The notes: generated by a model not told the origin, from the sequence alone. A stretch of DNA of 23,688 bases from Muribaculaceae bacterium (GCA_016292745.1 JAEDFO010000037.1:1-23688); one strand, 5' to 3'. Shown: positions 1-7,396, numbered from the stretch's first letter. Numbers and translations are program-made.

Positions 1-49
1 ACCACACCGATTTTACGGAAAAAATTATATAATTACAGAATTAATTCAT

Positions 50-57
50 TACATTTG
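50..57 (+). promoter_or_regulatory. Candidate -7 element for serC-serA
   Basis: TACATTTG matches the Bacteroidetes -7 consensus TAnnTTTG exactly and lies 44 nt before the serC start. No clear TTTG is seen about 20 nt upstream, so the -33 half is weak or absent. The transcription start would fall near position 63, giving a leader of about 40 nt. Confidence 0.5.
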
Positions 58-101
58 CGTATAGATAACAATCAAATATCAATCATTTAAAACATAACGA
101 A

Positions 102-1169
102 ATGAAGAAGCACAATTTTTATGCTGGTCCATCGATTTTAAGCGAATACACGCTTAACAACACAGCCGCAGCCATAAAAGACTTTGCCGGCACGGGATTA
201 TCCATTCTCGAGATTTCTCACCGCAGCAAAGAGTTTACTGCCGTAATAGAGGAAGCAGCCCAACTGTTCAAGGAGCTGCTCGACGTGCCTGCCGGCTATG
301 AGGTGCTGTTTCTCGGTGGTGGTGCAAGCATGCAATTCTGCATGGTCCCCTTCAACTTGCTCAAAACCAAAGCCGCATACCTCGACACTGGCACATGGTC
401 GAGCAAAGCCATTAAGGAAGCTAAGCTCTTTGGCGAAGTAGATGTGGTAGCTTCTTCAAAGGAAGCCAATTACACTTACATTCCTAAGGACTACACAGTT
501 CCTGCAGATGTCGACTATTTCCATATCACAACCAATAACACTATCTACGGAACCGAAATCCGCAAAGACCCCGATGTGAATGTGCGTCTGGTTGCCGATA
601 TGTCAAGCGACATCTTCTCTCGCCCGGTTGATGTATCAAAATACGACCTTATATATGGTGGTGCACAGAAAAACCTGGCTCCTGCCGGTGTGACATTCGT
701 AATTGTTAAGGAAGACGTTCTCGGCAAAGTGGAGCGCGCCATCCCTACTATGCTCGACTATCGCACCCACATCAGCAAAGGCTCGATGTTCAATACTCCT
801 CCAGTGCTCCCGATATTCTCTGCACTGCAGACACTGCGCTGGTACAAGGAACTCGGCGGTGTGGAGAAACTTGAACAGCTCGACAAGGCTAAGGCAGCCA
901 AACTTTACGACGCCATCGACAACAGCAAGATCTTCACCGGTACAGTAAAGGCTGAAGACCGCTCGATTATGAACGTTTGCTTCGTAATGAAACCTGAATA
1001 TGCCGAACTCGAAAAGGGATTCGTCGACTTTGCAGCAACCAAAGGCATTGTGGGTATCAAGGGCCACCGCAGTGTAGGCGGCTTCCGCGCATCGCTCTAC
1101 AACGCACTTCCTATGGAAAGTGTTGATGTACTCATCGCTGCAATGAAAGAATACGAAAACAAGATTTAA
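102..1169 (+). CDS. serC: Phosphoserine aminotransferase
   Basis: This cytoplasmic PLP enzyme makes 3-phosphoserine from 3-phosphohydroxypyruvate and glutamate, the second step of serine synthesis; the family also acts in pyridoxal phosphate synthesis. The protein has 355 residues, a normal family length. It starts MKKHNFYAGPS and has the substrate-loop motif ISHRSKEF (38-45), the cofactor-phosphate motif GGGASMQF (72-79), TNNTIYGT (144-151) and the PLP-lysine motif GGAQKN with Lys190. The C-terminal end GIKGHRSVGGFRASLYNA is also typical of SerC. The gene is 12 nt upstream of serA on the same strand, so the two are almost certainly co-transcribed and carry out consecutive steps. The ATG start agrees with the conserved N-terminus. 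I see no defects. Confidence 0.96.
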   Translation: MKKHNFYAGPSILSEYTLNNTAAAIKDFAGTGLSILEISHRSKEFTAVIEEAAQLFKELLDVPAGYEVLFLGGGASMQFCMVPFNLLKTKAAYLDTGTWSSKAIKEAKLFGEVDVVASSKEANYTYIPKDYTVPADVDYFHITTNNTIYGTEIRKDPDVNVRLVADMSSDIFSRPVDVSKYDLIYGGAQKNLAPAGVTFVIVKEDVLGKVERAIPTMLDYRTHISKGSMFNTPPVLPIFSALQTLRWYKELGGVEKLEQLDKAKAAKLYDAIDNSKIFTGTVKAEDRSIMNVCFVMKPEYAELEKGFVDFAATKGIVGIKGHRSVGGFRASLYNALPMESVDVLIAAMKEYENKI

Positions 1170-1181
1170 GGACATCAGACA

Positions 1182-2096
1182 ATGAAAATACTTGTAGCAA
1201 CAGAAAAGCCGTTTGCAGCTGCTGCAATCGACGGTATTAAGGAAGTGGTTGCCAAATCGGGCAACGAACTCATCCTCCTTGAAAAAGGCACCAAGGCCGA
1301 CCTTATTGCCAAGGTAGCCGATGTGAACGGGCTGATAGTACGAAGCGACATCGTGGACCGCGAAGTACTCGAGGCTGCCAAGCAACTTAAGGTTGTAGTA
1401 CGTGCAGGCGCCGGTTACGACAACATCGACCTTGCCGCTGCAACCGAAAAAGGAGTGTGCGTGATGAACACTCCAGGACAGAACTCAAATGCCGTTGCCG
1501 AGCTGGTGTTCGGATTGTTGGTGTTTGCTGTCCGCAATTTCTACAATGGCAAGTCGGGGTCGGAACTCAAAGGAAAGAAACTCGGCATCCTTGCATTCGG
1601 CAATGTAGGGCGCAACGTGGCCCGCATAGCAAAAGGATTCGACATGGATGTGTATGCCTACGATGCATTCTGCCCTAAAGAAGCCATCGAAGCCGCTGGC
1701 GTGCATGCCGTCGACAATCAGGAAGCCCTGTTTGAAACTTGCGACGTGGTATCGCTCCACATCCCGGCCACAGCCGAGACCAAGCAGAGCATCAACTACG
1801 CGCTTGTTGGAAAGATGAAGAAAGGCGGCATCCTTGTCAACACAGCCCGCAAGGAAGTGATTAACGAGCCTGAACTGCTCAAGCTTATGGCCGAGCGCGA
1901 CGACCTCAAATACGTCACCGACATCAAGCCCGACGCCGACGAGGATTTCAAGAAATATGAAGGCCGATACTTTGCCACTCCAAAGAAAATGGGAGCCCAA
2001 ACAGCTGAGGCCAACATTAATGCAGGTATCGCTGCCGCCCACCAAGTCATCGACAACCTTACAACCGGCTGGAACAAGTTCCAAGTGAACAAATAA
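1182..2096 (+). CDS. serA: D-3-phosphoglycerate dehydrogenase, short form without ACT domain
   Basis: This enzyme oxidises 3-phosphoglycerate with NAD, the first step of serine synthesis, and supplies the substrate of neighbouring SerC. At 304 residues it has only the substrate- and NAD-binding domains; the C-terminal serine-sensing ACT domain of long SerA proteins is missing. The Rossmann motif reads AFGNVG (138-143), with Ala in place of the usual first Gly, followed by a likely adenosine-ribose-binding Asp161. The conserved Arg is present in NTARKE (Arg223). Where most family members have the catalytic His in TPHxGA, this protein reads TPKKMGAQT (about 266-274), so Lys replaces His. As I recall, lysine-type ACT-less PGDHs are known from Bacteroidales and Entamoeba, so the change is probably functional. 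Feedback by serine through an ACT domain is not possible here. Confidence 0.93.
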   Translation: MKILVATEKPFAAAAIDGIKEVVAKSGNELILLEKGTKADLIAKVADVNGLIVRSDIVDREVLEAAKQLKVVVRAGAGYDNIDLAAATEKGVCVMNTPGQNSNAVAELVFGLLVFAVRNFYNGKSGSELKGKKLGILAFGNVGRNVARIAKGFDMDVYAYDAFCPKEAIEAAGVHAVDNQEALFETCDVVSLHIPATAETKQSINYALVGKMKKGGILVNTARKEVINEPELLKLMAERDDLKYVTDIKPDADEDFKKYEGRYFATPKKMGAQTAEANINAGIAAAHQVIDNLTTGWNKFQVNK

Positions 2097-2122
2097 TACA
2101 ATTATTTGCCTTAGTTATAATC

Positions 2123-2160
2123 GAGACTGCTTCATTTCATATGAGGCAGTCTCTTTTTAT
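2123..2160 (+). terminator. Rho-independent terminator of serC-serA
   Basis: A 13-bp stem pairs 2123-2135 with 2141-2153, with one G-U pair and a 5-nt loop (TTCAT). It is followed by a T-rich run (TTTTTAT). It begins 27 nt after the serA stop codon and closes the operon. Confidence 0.88.
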
Positions 2161-2230
2161 TATGTAATAAACTATAAATCTGATAGTTATGAATTAGACT
2201 AAAATTTTTTCGAAAAAAATTGCAAAAATA

Positions 2231-2262
2231 TTTGGATAATTGGAAATACTGCTCTACATTTG
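2231..2262 (+). promoter_or_regulatory. Promoter of the ABC/GntR operon
   Basis: TTTG at 2231-2234 and TACATTTG at 2255-2262 are separated by exactly 20 nt, a full match to the Bacteroidetes sigma-factor consensus. An A/T-tract palindrome, TTTTTTCGAAAAAA (2205-2218), lies 12 nt upstream and could act as an UP-like element. The transcription start would be near 2268, inside the palindrome annotated next. Confidence 0.75.
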
Positions 2263-2264
2263 CG

Positions 2265-2286
2265 GTGTACTAATATACTAATACAC
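2265..2286 (+). promoter_or_regulatory. Likely operator for the YtrA-type GntR regulator
   Basis: This is an imperfect 22-bp palindrome. Its left half is GTGTACTAATA and its right half TACTAATACAC; 9 of 11 positions pair. It also contains a perfect 8-bp tandem repeat, TACTAATA twice (2268-2283). It starts 2 nt after the -7 element, covers the predicted transcription start and ends 4 nt before the first ATG of the operon. A bound repressor there would block initiation. GntR-superfamily operators commonly have GTnTA/TAnAC-type half-sites, and the operon encodes such a regulator at 3974-4342. Binding is inferred. Confidence 0.65.
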
Positions 2287-2290
2287 TATT

Positions 2291-3139
2291 ATGATACGAA
2301 TCAACAACATCACATTCAGCTATCGCCGCAAGGCCGACGATGTGCTGACCAACCTAAGCCTAAGCATTGAGCCAGGAGCCATTTACGGACTTCTTGGGCT
2401 CAACGGTGAAGGGAAAAGCACCCTGCTGCACCTGATGGCCGGCGTTCTTACCCCAAATGCCGGAAACATTACCATCGACGACGTCGACGTTAGACTTCGT
2501 CGCCCAAGCACCCTGAGCAAGCTCTTCATTGTACCGGAAGAGTTTTCGCTTCCAGAAATCAGCCTCGAGAATTATGTAAGAATCAACGCCCCACTCTACC
2601 CAAACTTCAACCGCGACGACATGGAGCGCTACCTGAAGGAATTCGGGCTAAACTCCAACATCAATCTGAAAGGGCTTTCGATGGGCCAGAAGAAAAAAGT
2701 GTTCATTAGCTTTGCCCTGGCAGCCAACACTCCCGTAATGTTGATGGACGAGCCCACCAACGGCCTCGACATTCCCGGCAAGAGCACATTCAGAAAGGTG
2801 ATTTCGATGGCAGCATCCGACGACCGCACCATCATAATATCCACCCATCAGGTGCGCGACATCGACAAACTGCTCGACCACATCATCGTAATGTTCAATC
2901 ACAAGTTATTGCTCAACGAACCCATCAGCGAAATATCGCGCCGTCTGGCATTCGTTGAAAGCAACGACGCTGAATTGGTCGAAAAAGCCCTTTACTGCCA
3001 ATCGTCGGTTGCCGGAAAATCGCTGGTTCTGCCCAACGACAACGATGATGATTCAGAGGTCAACCTCGAGACGCTGTTTAACCTTGCCATCGAAAAGCCC
3101 GAGGTAATAACCCAATTGTTTAACCACAAAAACGCCTGA
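2291..3139 (+). CDS. ABC transporter ATP-binding protein
   Basis: This is the nucleotide-binding subunit of an ABC exporter-type system, acting on the cytoplasmic face of the inner membrane. The 282-residue protein has Walker A GLNGEGKST (36-44), ABC signature LSMGQ (129-133), Walker B VMLMDEP (149-155) with the catalytic Glu, a D-loop GLD, and the H-loop His186 in STHQ. The Q-loop region reads VPEE, so Glu may stand in for Gln. The last 80 or so residues form an accessory domain of the kind common in YtrB/CcmA-like ATPases. The next gene encodes the partner permease and starts 2 nt after this stop. A GntR repressor is encoded in the same operon. The substrate cannot be read from sequence; relatives act on lantibiotics, cell-wall stress or lipids. 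Confidence 0.93.
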   Translation: MIRINNITFSYRRKADDVLTNLSLSIEPGAIYGLLGLNGEGKSTLLHLMAGVLTPNAGNITIDDVDVRLRRPSTLSKLFIVPEEFSLPEISLENYVRINAPLYPNFNRDDMERYLKEFGLNSNINLKGLSMGQKKKVFISFALAANTPVMLMDEPTNGLDIPGKSTFRKVISMAASDDRTIIISTHQVRDIDKLLDHIIVMFNHKLLLNEPISEISRRLAFVESNDAELVEKALYCQSSVAGKSLVLPNDNDDDSEVNLETLFNLAIEKPEVITQLFNHKNA

Positions 3140-3141
3140 CA

Positions 3142-3960
3142 ATGAACACCAACGATATATTTTCATTGAACCGGTTTGCACTGTATTTCAAGAAGACATT
3201 TACAGAAGACCGCCGCAAATACCTCCTGCAGATGGCTGCCGTGGCTGCAGGCTGCATTTTCTCGATACTATTCATAGCATTTACCGATTCTGGACGCTAT
3301 CAGCACTACAACGAATACATTGCCCATTCCTACCAAGGCACTGAATTTCTTGATTTCTACATTATGTTTTTCATCGGCACAATAGCACTGTTTGCCACAA
3401 ACATGTTTTCGAACCTTAACGACAAGACCAAGCGCATTGCCACACTCACATCCCCAGCCTCAACACTCGAAAAATATATGACACGCTGGATTCTGTATGT
3501 GTTTATTCCCATAATAATGGGTGTGGTTATATGTGTATGCTCGGAATTAATACGTTGCGGAGTTATGAGCGCAATATATGATGACCCCAACAATATAATC
3601 CACCCTATCGGAACCAACATAATTCTTGGCGATAATCCACCCTACTCCAACCCTGTTCCGACGGTAATGGCAATGGGCATACTTGCACAATCGCTTTTCG
3701 TGCTCGGCAGTGCCATCTGGCCCAAGATTTCAGGCATCAAGACGATAGCAGCAATGGCCATTCTCGTTTTTGCCTATGCAATGTTTGGATACGGCTTGTC
3801 GGAACTATTCCTAAGCGATGACTCATATTATCCGAATATTCTGACACTCGAACAGAGTGTAAATCTGGGATTTGCCACAATAGCAGCCGGCATCCTCACA
3901 AATTATGTGATAGCCTACTACCGATTCAAGGAGCAGGAAATTATTCAACGCATACTTTAA
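3142..3960 (+). CDS. ABC transporter permease-like membrane protein
   Basis: This 272-residue integral membrane protein is probably the membrane partner of the ATPase encoded 2 nt upstream. Six hydrophobic segments can be seen at about 28-47, 72-89, 116-136, 174-193, 198-218 and 238-258, the usual count for ABC-2-type permeases. The motif LTSPASTLEKYMTRW (about 100-115), between the second and third segments, resembles the loop in Bacteroidetes permeases that accompany YtrA-type regulators. The long region between the third and fourth segments, about 35 residues, is predicted to lie outside the membrane. I assign no substrate. It sits between the ATPase and the GntR regulator, so one transcript should give all parts in a fixed ratio. 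Confidence 0.85.
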   Translation: MNTNDIFSLNRFALYFKKTFTEDRRKYLLQMAAVAAGCIFSILFIAFTDSGRYQHYNEYIAHSYQGTEFLDFYIMFFIGTIALFATNMFSNLNDKTKRIATLTSPASTLEKYMTRWILYVFIPIIMGVVICVCSELIRCGVMSAIYDDPNNIIHPIGTNIILGDNPPYSNPVPTVMAMGILAQSLFVLGSAIWPKISGIKTIAAMAILVFAYAMFGYGLSELFLSDDSYYPNILTLEQSVNLGFATIAAGILTNYVIAYYRFKEQEIIQRIL

Positions 3961-3973
3961 ACAACTGACAGCT

Positions 3974-4342
3974 ATGCAATTCAAGGACAACAAGGCAATA
4001 TATCTGCAGATAGTTGACCGCATTTGCGACAGCATCCTCAACGGAAGCCACCCTGAGGGGAGCCGGATACCGTCGGTGCGCGAATATGCAGCCGAAGTAG
4101 AGGTTAACGCCAACACGGTGATGCGCTCATACGAATATCTGCAAAACCATGAGATAATTTTCAACCGCAGAGGCATCGGATTCTTTGTAAGCGACGAAGC
4201 AAAGTCGATAATCCTGAGCGAGCGCAGAGAGTCGTTCATGGCCAATGAAATCGACTATTTCTTCAAGCAGCTTGTATCGCTGAACATATCTGCCGAGGAA
4301 CTTGCCCAAATGTATAACCACTATAAAGAGAAACAAAAATGA
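3974..4342 (+). CDS. YtrA-type GntR transcriptional regulator
   Basis: This is a short GntR-family DNA-binding protein of 122 residues, too small for the effector domains of FadR, HutC or MocR types; short length is the mark of the YtrA subfamily. The N-terminal winged helix includes AIYLQIVDRICDSILNG (8-24), then the helix-turn-helix around RIPSVREYAAEVEVNANTVM (31-50) and the wing IIFNRRGIGFFV (61-72). The rest is a short helical dimerisation tail. YtrA-type regulators usually repress their own ABC operon. Here the gene is third in the operon, and a palindrome with GTGTA/TACAC ends lies at the operon promoter, which supports autoregulation. Its last 4 nt overlap the next start codon (ATGA), pointing to coupled translation. 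Confidence 0.93.
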   Translation: MQFKDNKAIYLQIVDRICDSILNGSHPEGSRIPSVREYAAEVEVNANTVMRSYEYLQNHEIIFNRRGIGFFVSDEAKSIILSERRESFMANEIDYFFKQLVSLNISAEELAQMYNHYKEKQK

Positions 4343-5127
4343 AACGTACATCATATATATTATTGGCACTTATCGGCGTAAGCTTTGCCGCTATATTTGC
4401 ATTCATCTTATTCATCAGTGCCCACGCCTTATCGCCCAACGAGCAGATATTCGCTATAAAAGGCGAACCAACGAGCAAAATCATCGACAAGCCATTCCAC
4501 CACATAAAAATAGAAGCAGACAGCGTTTTCTACTTTTTGTCGAATGATTCTATCGAAATTATGCCGACCGTTTTACCGGAGCCGACAATTGAATGCTGCG
4601 CCGACTGGTTTAAATATCTAACTCCAGAGGTGGAAAACGACACTCTTATAATTCACATCAAGATCGAGAACGACATCAATGATGACAATATAGGAATCAT
4701 GTACCGCTATATTCAATCAGAGCGACCTATCAGAATCAACTTAACAGAACAGGTGCAATCAGTGAGCAACAACATGCTAATGGACATTAAACTCATCGAC
4801 ATGAAAATGCCAATGATGCATGTGAGCAGCGACATCGAGGGTATAATCATTGAGAATTGCAAGTTCGACTCAATAAGTACTGTCACCAAAAACATTTTAG
4901 TCAAGAACAGCAACATAGGAGTACTGACGAGCATTGATTCAAAAGAGTTAAAAGACATCGATATTGACGACAATTCGCACATCGAAAGCCTTTACCTTTC
5001 AACTTGGGACAATTTCACGGACTTAGATACCAAAAACATAGGCGAGGTAATCTGGAATCCCAGCAATTCATCTTCGACCTTGAAAATACGAGTCAGGAAA
5101 GGCGAACGAATAAAAATTGAACATTAA
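4339..5127 (+). CDS. Membrane-anchored protein resembling GIN/DUF2807 proteins
   Basis: This protein of 262 residues has one N-terminal membrane segment (about 7-27), probably an uncleaved anchor, and a beta-rich extracytoplasmic part. The stretch around FHHIKIEADSVFYFLSND (53-70), and a later one ending DTLIIHIKIEND, resemble the opening of DUF2807 'head GIN' domains, where short strands alternate with turns and a two-residue Asp/Asn pattern recurs. From about residue 150 the repeated SNNMLMDIKLIDMK and IIIENCKFDSIS-like strands suggest a right-handed beta-helix or similar solenoid. It overlaps the GntR gene by 4 nt and is the last gene of the ABC operon, so it probably works with the transporter at the envelope. 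The domain assignment is by eye and could be wrong; the function is unknown. Confidence 0.7.
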   Translation: MKRTSYILLALIGVSFAAIFAFILFISAHALSPNEQIFAIKGEPTSKIIDKPFHHIKIEADSVFYFLSNDSIEIMPTVLPEPTIECCADWFKYLTPEVENDTLIIHIKIENDINDDNIGIMYRYIQSERPIRINLTEQVQSVSNNMLMDIKLIDMKMPMMHVSSDIEGIIIENCKFDSISTVTKNILVKNSNIGVLTSIDSKELKDIDIDDNSHIESLYLSTWDNFTDLDTKNIGEVIWNPSNSSSTLKIRVRKGERIKIEH

Positions 5128-5159
5128 TTACACGTTAACAACACTATCTTCAATCACGA

Positions 5160-5196
5160 GATGGCAGCAAGAACCGCGATGGTGATTGCTGCCATC
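5160..5196. terminator. Hairpin between convergent genes, possible terminator
   Basis: A perfect 11-bp inverted repeat, GATGGCAGCAA (5160-5170) with TTGCTGCCATC (5186-5196), encloses a 15-nt loop. It lies in the 83-nt gap between the convergent ABC operon and the helicase gene. No long T-run follows on either strand, so factor-independent termination is uncertain, but its place suggests it ends both transcripts. Confidence 0.5.
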
Positions 5197-5210
5197 GTCA
5201 TTAATATATA

Positions 5211-7271
5211 TCAGCCCTTCTTTCTACGCAGACGCTGTGCCTTTGCACGGAACTTGTCGGCAAAATCGTCCATATCGATGGCATCGTAGCAATCGGCAAG
5301 TTGTTCGAGCGGCCACGGATTTAAGGAATCGGACTTGACCATTTTCTTCAACACCTTTATGGCCTCGACATATTGTTCAGCAGCTACGAGATGGCGAGCA
5401 ACGATAGCGAGGGTTGTGGGATTGAACGGTTCGATAGTGAGCGACTGCTCCAGGAGGTTCATCGCCTCGTCGTCATCGCCGAGCATCATCATCACCTCGG
5501 CTTTGCCATTAAGCGCAGCGGTGCATTCGGGATAAAGCGACAGAGCCTTGTTATAGTTGGCAATAGAGGCTTTAATTGACACTGAATCGTGGTGTGCAGG
5601 GCCGTATGCCACCGTGGAATCCTCCACCAAGTTGCCACTCATGGCCAACGATTCACGTCCAAGCTGGGCATATTCATTGGCAAGCTCGCGGAAACGACAA
5701 TTCTGCTTATAAATGGTATCCTTAAGGACCGAGATAGTATCGTTCAGGGCATTGAAGCGGTTAAGTTTCCGGCAAATCAAGCGACGCACAGCAACGTTGT
5801 CGGCTACGCTGCACAATTTTGAAGCGTCGGCAAATAGATTGACAGCCTGCGCGAAATCCATCTTGTCGAATGCCACCGAAGCCTGCTGATACAAAGCATT
5901 AGCCTTGGCTCTGAGCAAAGCATCGTTGATAATGGCAGAATTATTGAACGAATTACTGAACTTGACAATTTCCGGATTCACAATTATGTCGCGATGCGAA
6001 ATAGGATGCGTCAAGGTAATACCTTCGAGCGAAGTGCAGCGCGACAGCGCTACATAAGTCTGCCCACCGGCAAATGCGCCGTTAGAGAAATCTATTACCA
6101 CCTTGTTGAAGGTCAGGCCCTGGCTTTTATGGACAGTCAATGCCCACGCCGGCTTTAGCGGATATTGCTGGAACACACCCAGCATCTGCTCTTCAATCAC
6201 TTTTTTCTTGTCGTTATAGGTGTAACGGATATTCTCCCACTGTTCGCGTTCAACAGTGTATGAATTGCCGTCCTCCAGTTCCACCAATATCGAATCGTCA
6301 TCGAGCTTCTTCACAATGCCAATTGTGCCGTTAACCCATCGCTGCTCCTTGTCGTTACGGATAAAAATCACTTGGGCACCCTCTTTCAACGTAAGCTGTA
6401 GCGACGTTGGGAGCGACTGCTCAGGGAAATCGCCATCAATGCTACCCAAATAGTTATGTTCTTCGGTCAGAAGAGCATCGAGGCACTGCTGGTTGATGGC
6501 ATCAACGGCATCACGACGAGTGGCAAGAGTGATGATGAAATCGTTGTGATTGGTTTTGTAATTGTATACGAACCGTGAATTGATTAGTTGCAAATCGCTG
6601 TCGTTCACCCGGTTATCGCGCACCCTATCGAGCAGCGAGATAAACTGCGGATTGTTCTGGCGATAGATTTTCCTAAGCTCGATAGGCACCAGACTGATAC
6701 TGCTGAAAGCAAATGCATTGAAAAAGAAGAAATTGCGATAGAAACGGCGAAGCACATCGCGCATATCGGCAGTAACAACCGGCTCAAGCTGAAATATATC
6801 GCCGACGAGCAACAGCTGCTTGCCACCAAACGGCTCACGCATATTTTCGCAGAAAACTCTGAGAACCTTGTCCATGAAGTCGATGATATCGGCACGGACC
6901 ATCGAAATCTCATCGATTATAATCAAGTCGAGCTGCTTCAAGAGCTTGATTTTGTCGCGCGAATATTTGAGTGTCTTACGGATGTTGAGCGGACGGAAGT
7001 CGGGGTCGTCAGGGAGAATCGGTTTGAAGGGAATCTTGAAGAAAGAATGCATAGTCATTCCACCCACATTAACAGCCGCGATACCTGTGGGAGACAGTAC
7101 CACAAACTTTTTGTGGGTGTTGTTACAAATATACTTCAAGAACGTGCTCTTCCCCGTACCAGCCTTTCCGGTGAGGAAAATCGACTGGTTCGTTTCGTTG
7201 ATAAGCTGCCAAAGAGTGCGGAATTCGGCGTTATCGAGGTCGAGGTTGTCCGGTAAACTATATTTCTCCAT
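5211..7271 (-). CDS. Pif1-like superfamily 1B helicase with C-terminal TPR region
   Basis: This is an ATP-dependent DNA helicase-like protein of 686 residues. Its motor shows Walker A GKAGTGKST (35-43), motif Ia SPTGIAAVN (60-68), Walker B IIIDEISMV (117-125), motif III LLLVGDIFQLEPV (153-165), motif V-like TVHKSQGLTF (about 379-388) and motif VI VALSRCTSLEGI (about 406-417). These are hallmarks of the Pif1/RecD-type 5'-3' helicases. From about residue 460 to the end the protein changes to helical repeats of TPR type (for example ALNGKAEVMMMLGDDDEAMNLLEQ and the following 34-residue units), which normally bind proteins. Bacteroidales carry several Pif1-like genes; the TPR tail is the notable part here. 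It is a single gene with no same-strand partner within 240 nt. The start at 7271 leaves a short 34-residue lead before Walker A. Confidence 0.9.
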   Translation of the reverse strand: MEKYSLPDNLDLDNAEFRTLWQLINETNQSIFLTGKAGTGKSTFLKYICNNTHKKFVVLSPTGIAAVNVGGMTMHSFFKIPFKPILPDDPDFRPLNIRKTLKYSRDKIKLLKQLDLIIIDEISMVRADIIDFMDKVLRVFCENMREPFGGKQLLLVGDIFQLEPVVTADMRDVLRRFYRNFFFFNAFAFSSISLVPIELRKIYRQNNPQFISLLDRVRDNRVNDSDLQLINSRFVYNYKTNHNDFIITLATRRDAVDAINQQCLDALLTEEHNYLGSIDGDFPEQSLPTSLQLTLKEGAQVIFIRNDKEQRWVNGTIGIVKKLDDDSILVELEDGNSYTVEREQWENIRYTYNDKKKVIEEQMLGVFQQYPLKPAWALTVHKSQGLTFNKVVIDFSNGAFAGGQTYVALSRCTSLEGITLTHPISHRDIIVNPEIVKFSNSFNNSAIINDALLRAKANALYQQASVAFDKMDFAQAVNLFADASKLCSVADNVAVRRLICRKLNRFNALNDTISVLKDTIYKQNCRFRELANEYAQLGRESLAMSGNLVEDSTVAYGPAHHDSVSIKASIANYNKALSLYPECTAALNGKAEVMMMLGDDDEAMNLLEQSLTIEPFNPTTLAIVARHLVAAEQYVEAIKVLKKMVKSDSLNPWPLEQLADCYDAIDMDDFADKFRAKAQRLRRKKG

Positions 7272-7275
7272 AATG

Positions 7276-7283
7276 CAAATTTA
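7276..7283 (-). promoter_or_regulatory. -7 element very close to the helicase start
   Basis: Read on the minus strand this is TAAATTTG, an exact TAnnTTTG match. It ends only 4 nt before the ATG at 7271, so transcription from it would start at or within a base or two of the start codon and give a leaderless mRNA. No good -33 element is seen at 20 nt, so it may be chance in AT-rich DNA. Confidence 0.35.
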
Positions 7284-7333
7284 GATAAAATCCGCGAGGT
7301 TTTTACACCGTCAGGATAAAGAAAGAGCCTATC

Positions 7334-7364
7334 GTGGGAAAAGATAGCGCAAGGTGGGAAAAGA
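7334..7364. repeat. Two GTGGGAAAAGA direct repeats, 20 nt apart
   Basis: The 11-nt word GTGGGAAAAGA occurs at 7334-7344 and 7354-7364, exactly two helical turns apart, 63-93 nt upstream of the helicase start. The spacing and the GTGGGA core resemble MraZ boxes, which are direct repeats with a TGGG core at 10-nt steps. No mraZ is in the window. Regulatory function is inferred. Confidence 0.45.
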
Positions 7365-7388
7365 AACTAAAAACTTCACTACTTTATG

Positions 7389-7396
7389 CAAAGGTA
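7389..7396 (-). promoter_or_regulatory. Candidate distal -7 element for the helicase gene
   Basis: On the minus strand this reads TACCTTTG, an exact TAnnTTTG match. It lies about 118 nt before the helicase start and about 25 nt upstream of the GTGGGAAAAGA repeats, which would then lie in the leader. No TTTG at the proper distance is visible. Confidence 0.4.

Noticed and set aside
636..1385. A 249-codon minus-strand frame across serC and serA
   Set aside because: Both genes on the plus strand are certain; the antisense product is Cys/Phe/His-rich with no family likeness.
6588..7284. Plus-strand frames of 154 and 222 codons inside the helicase region
   Set aside because: They are shadows of the helicase motor, whose motifs are complete on the minus strand.
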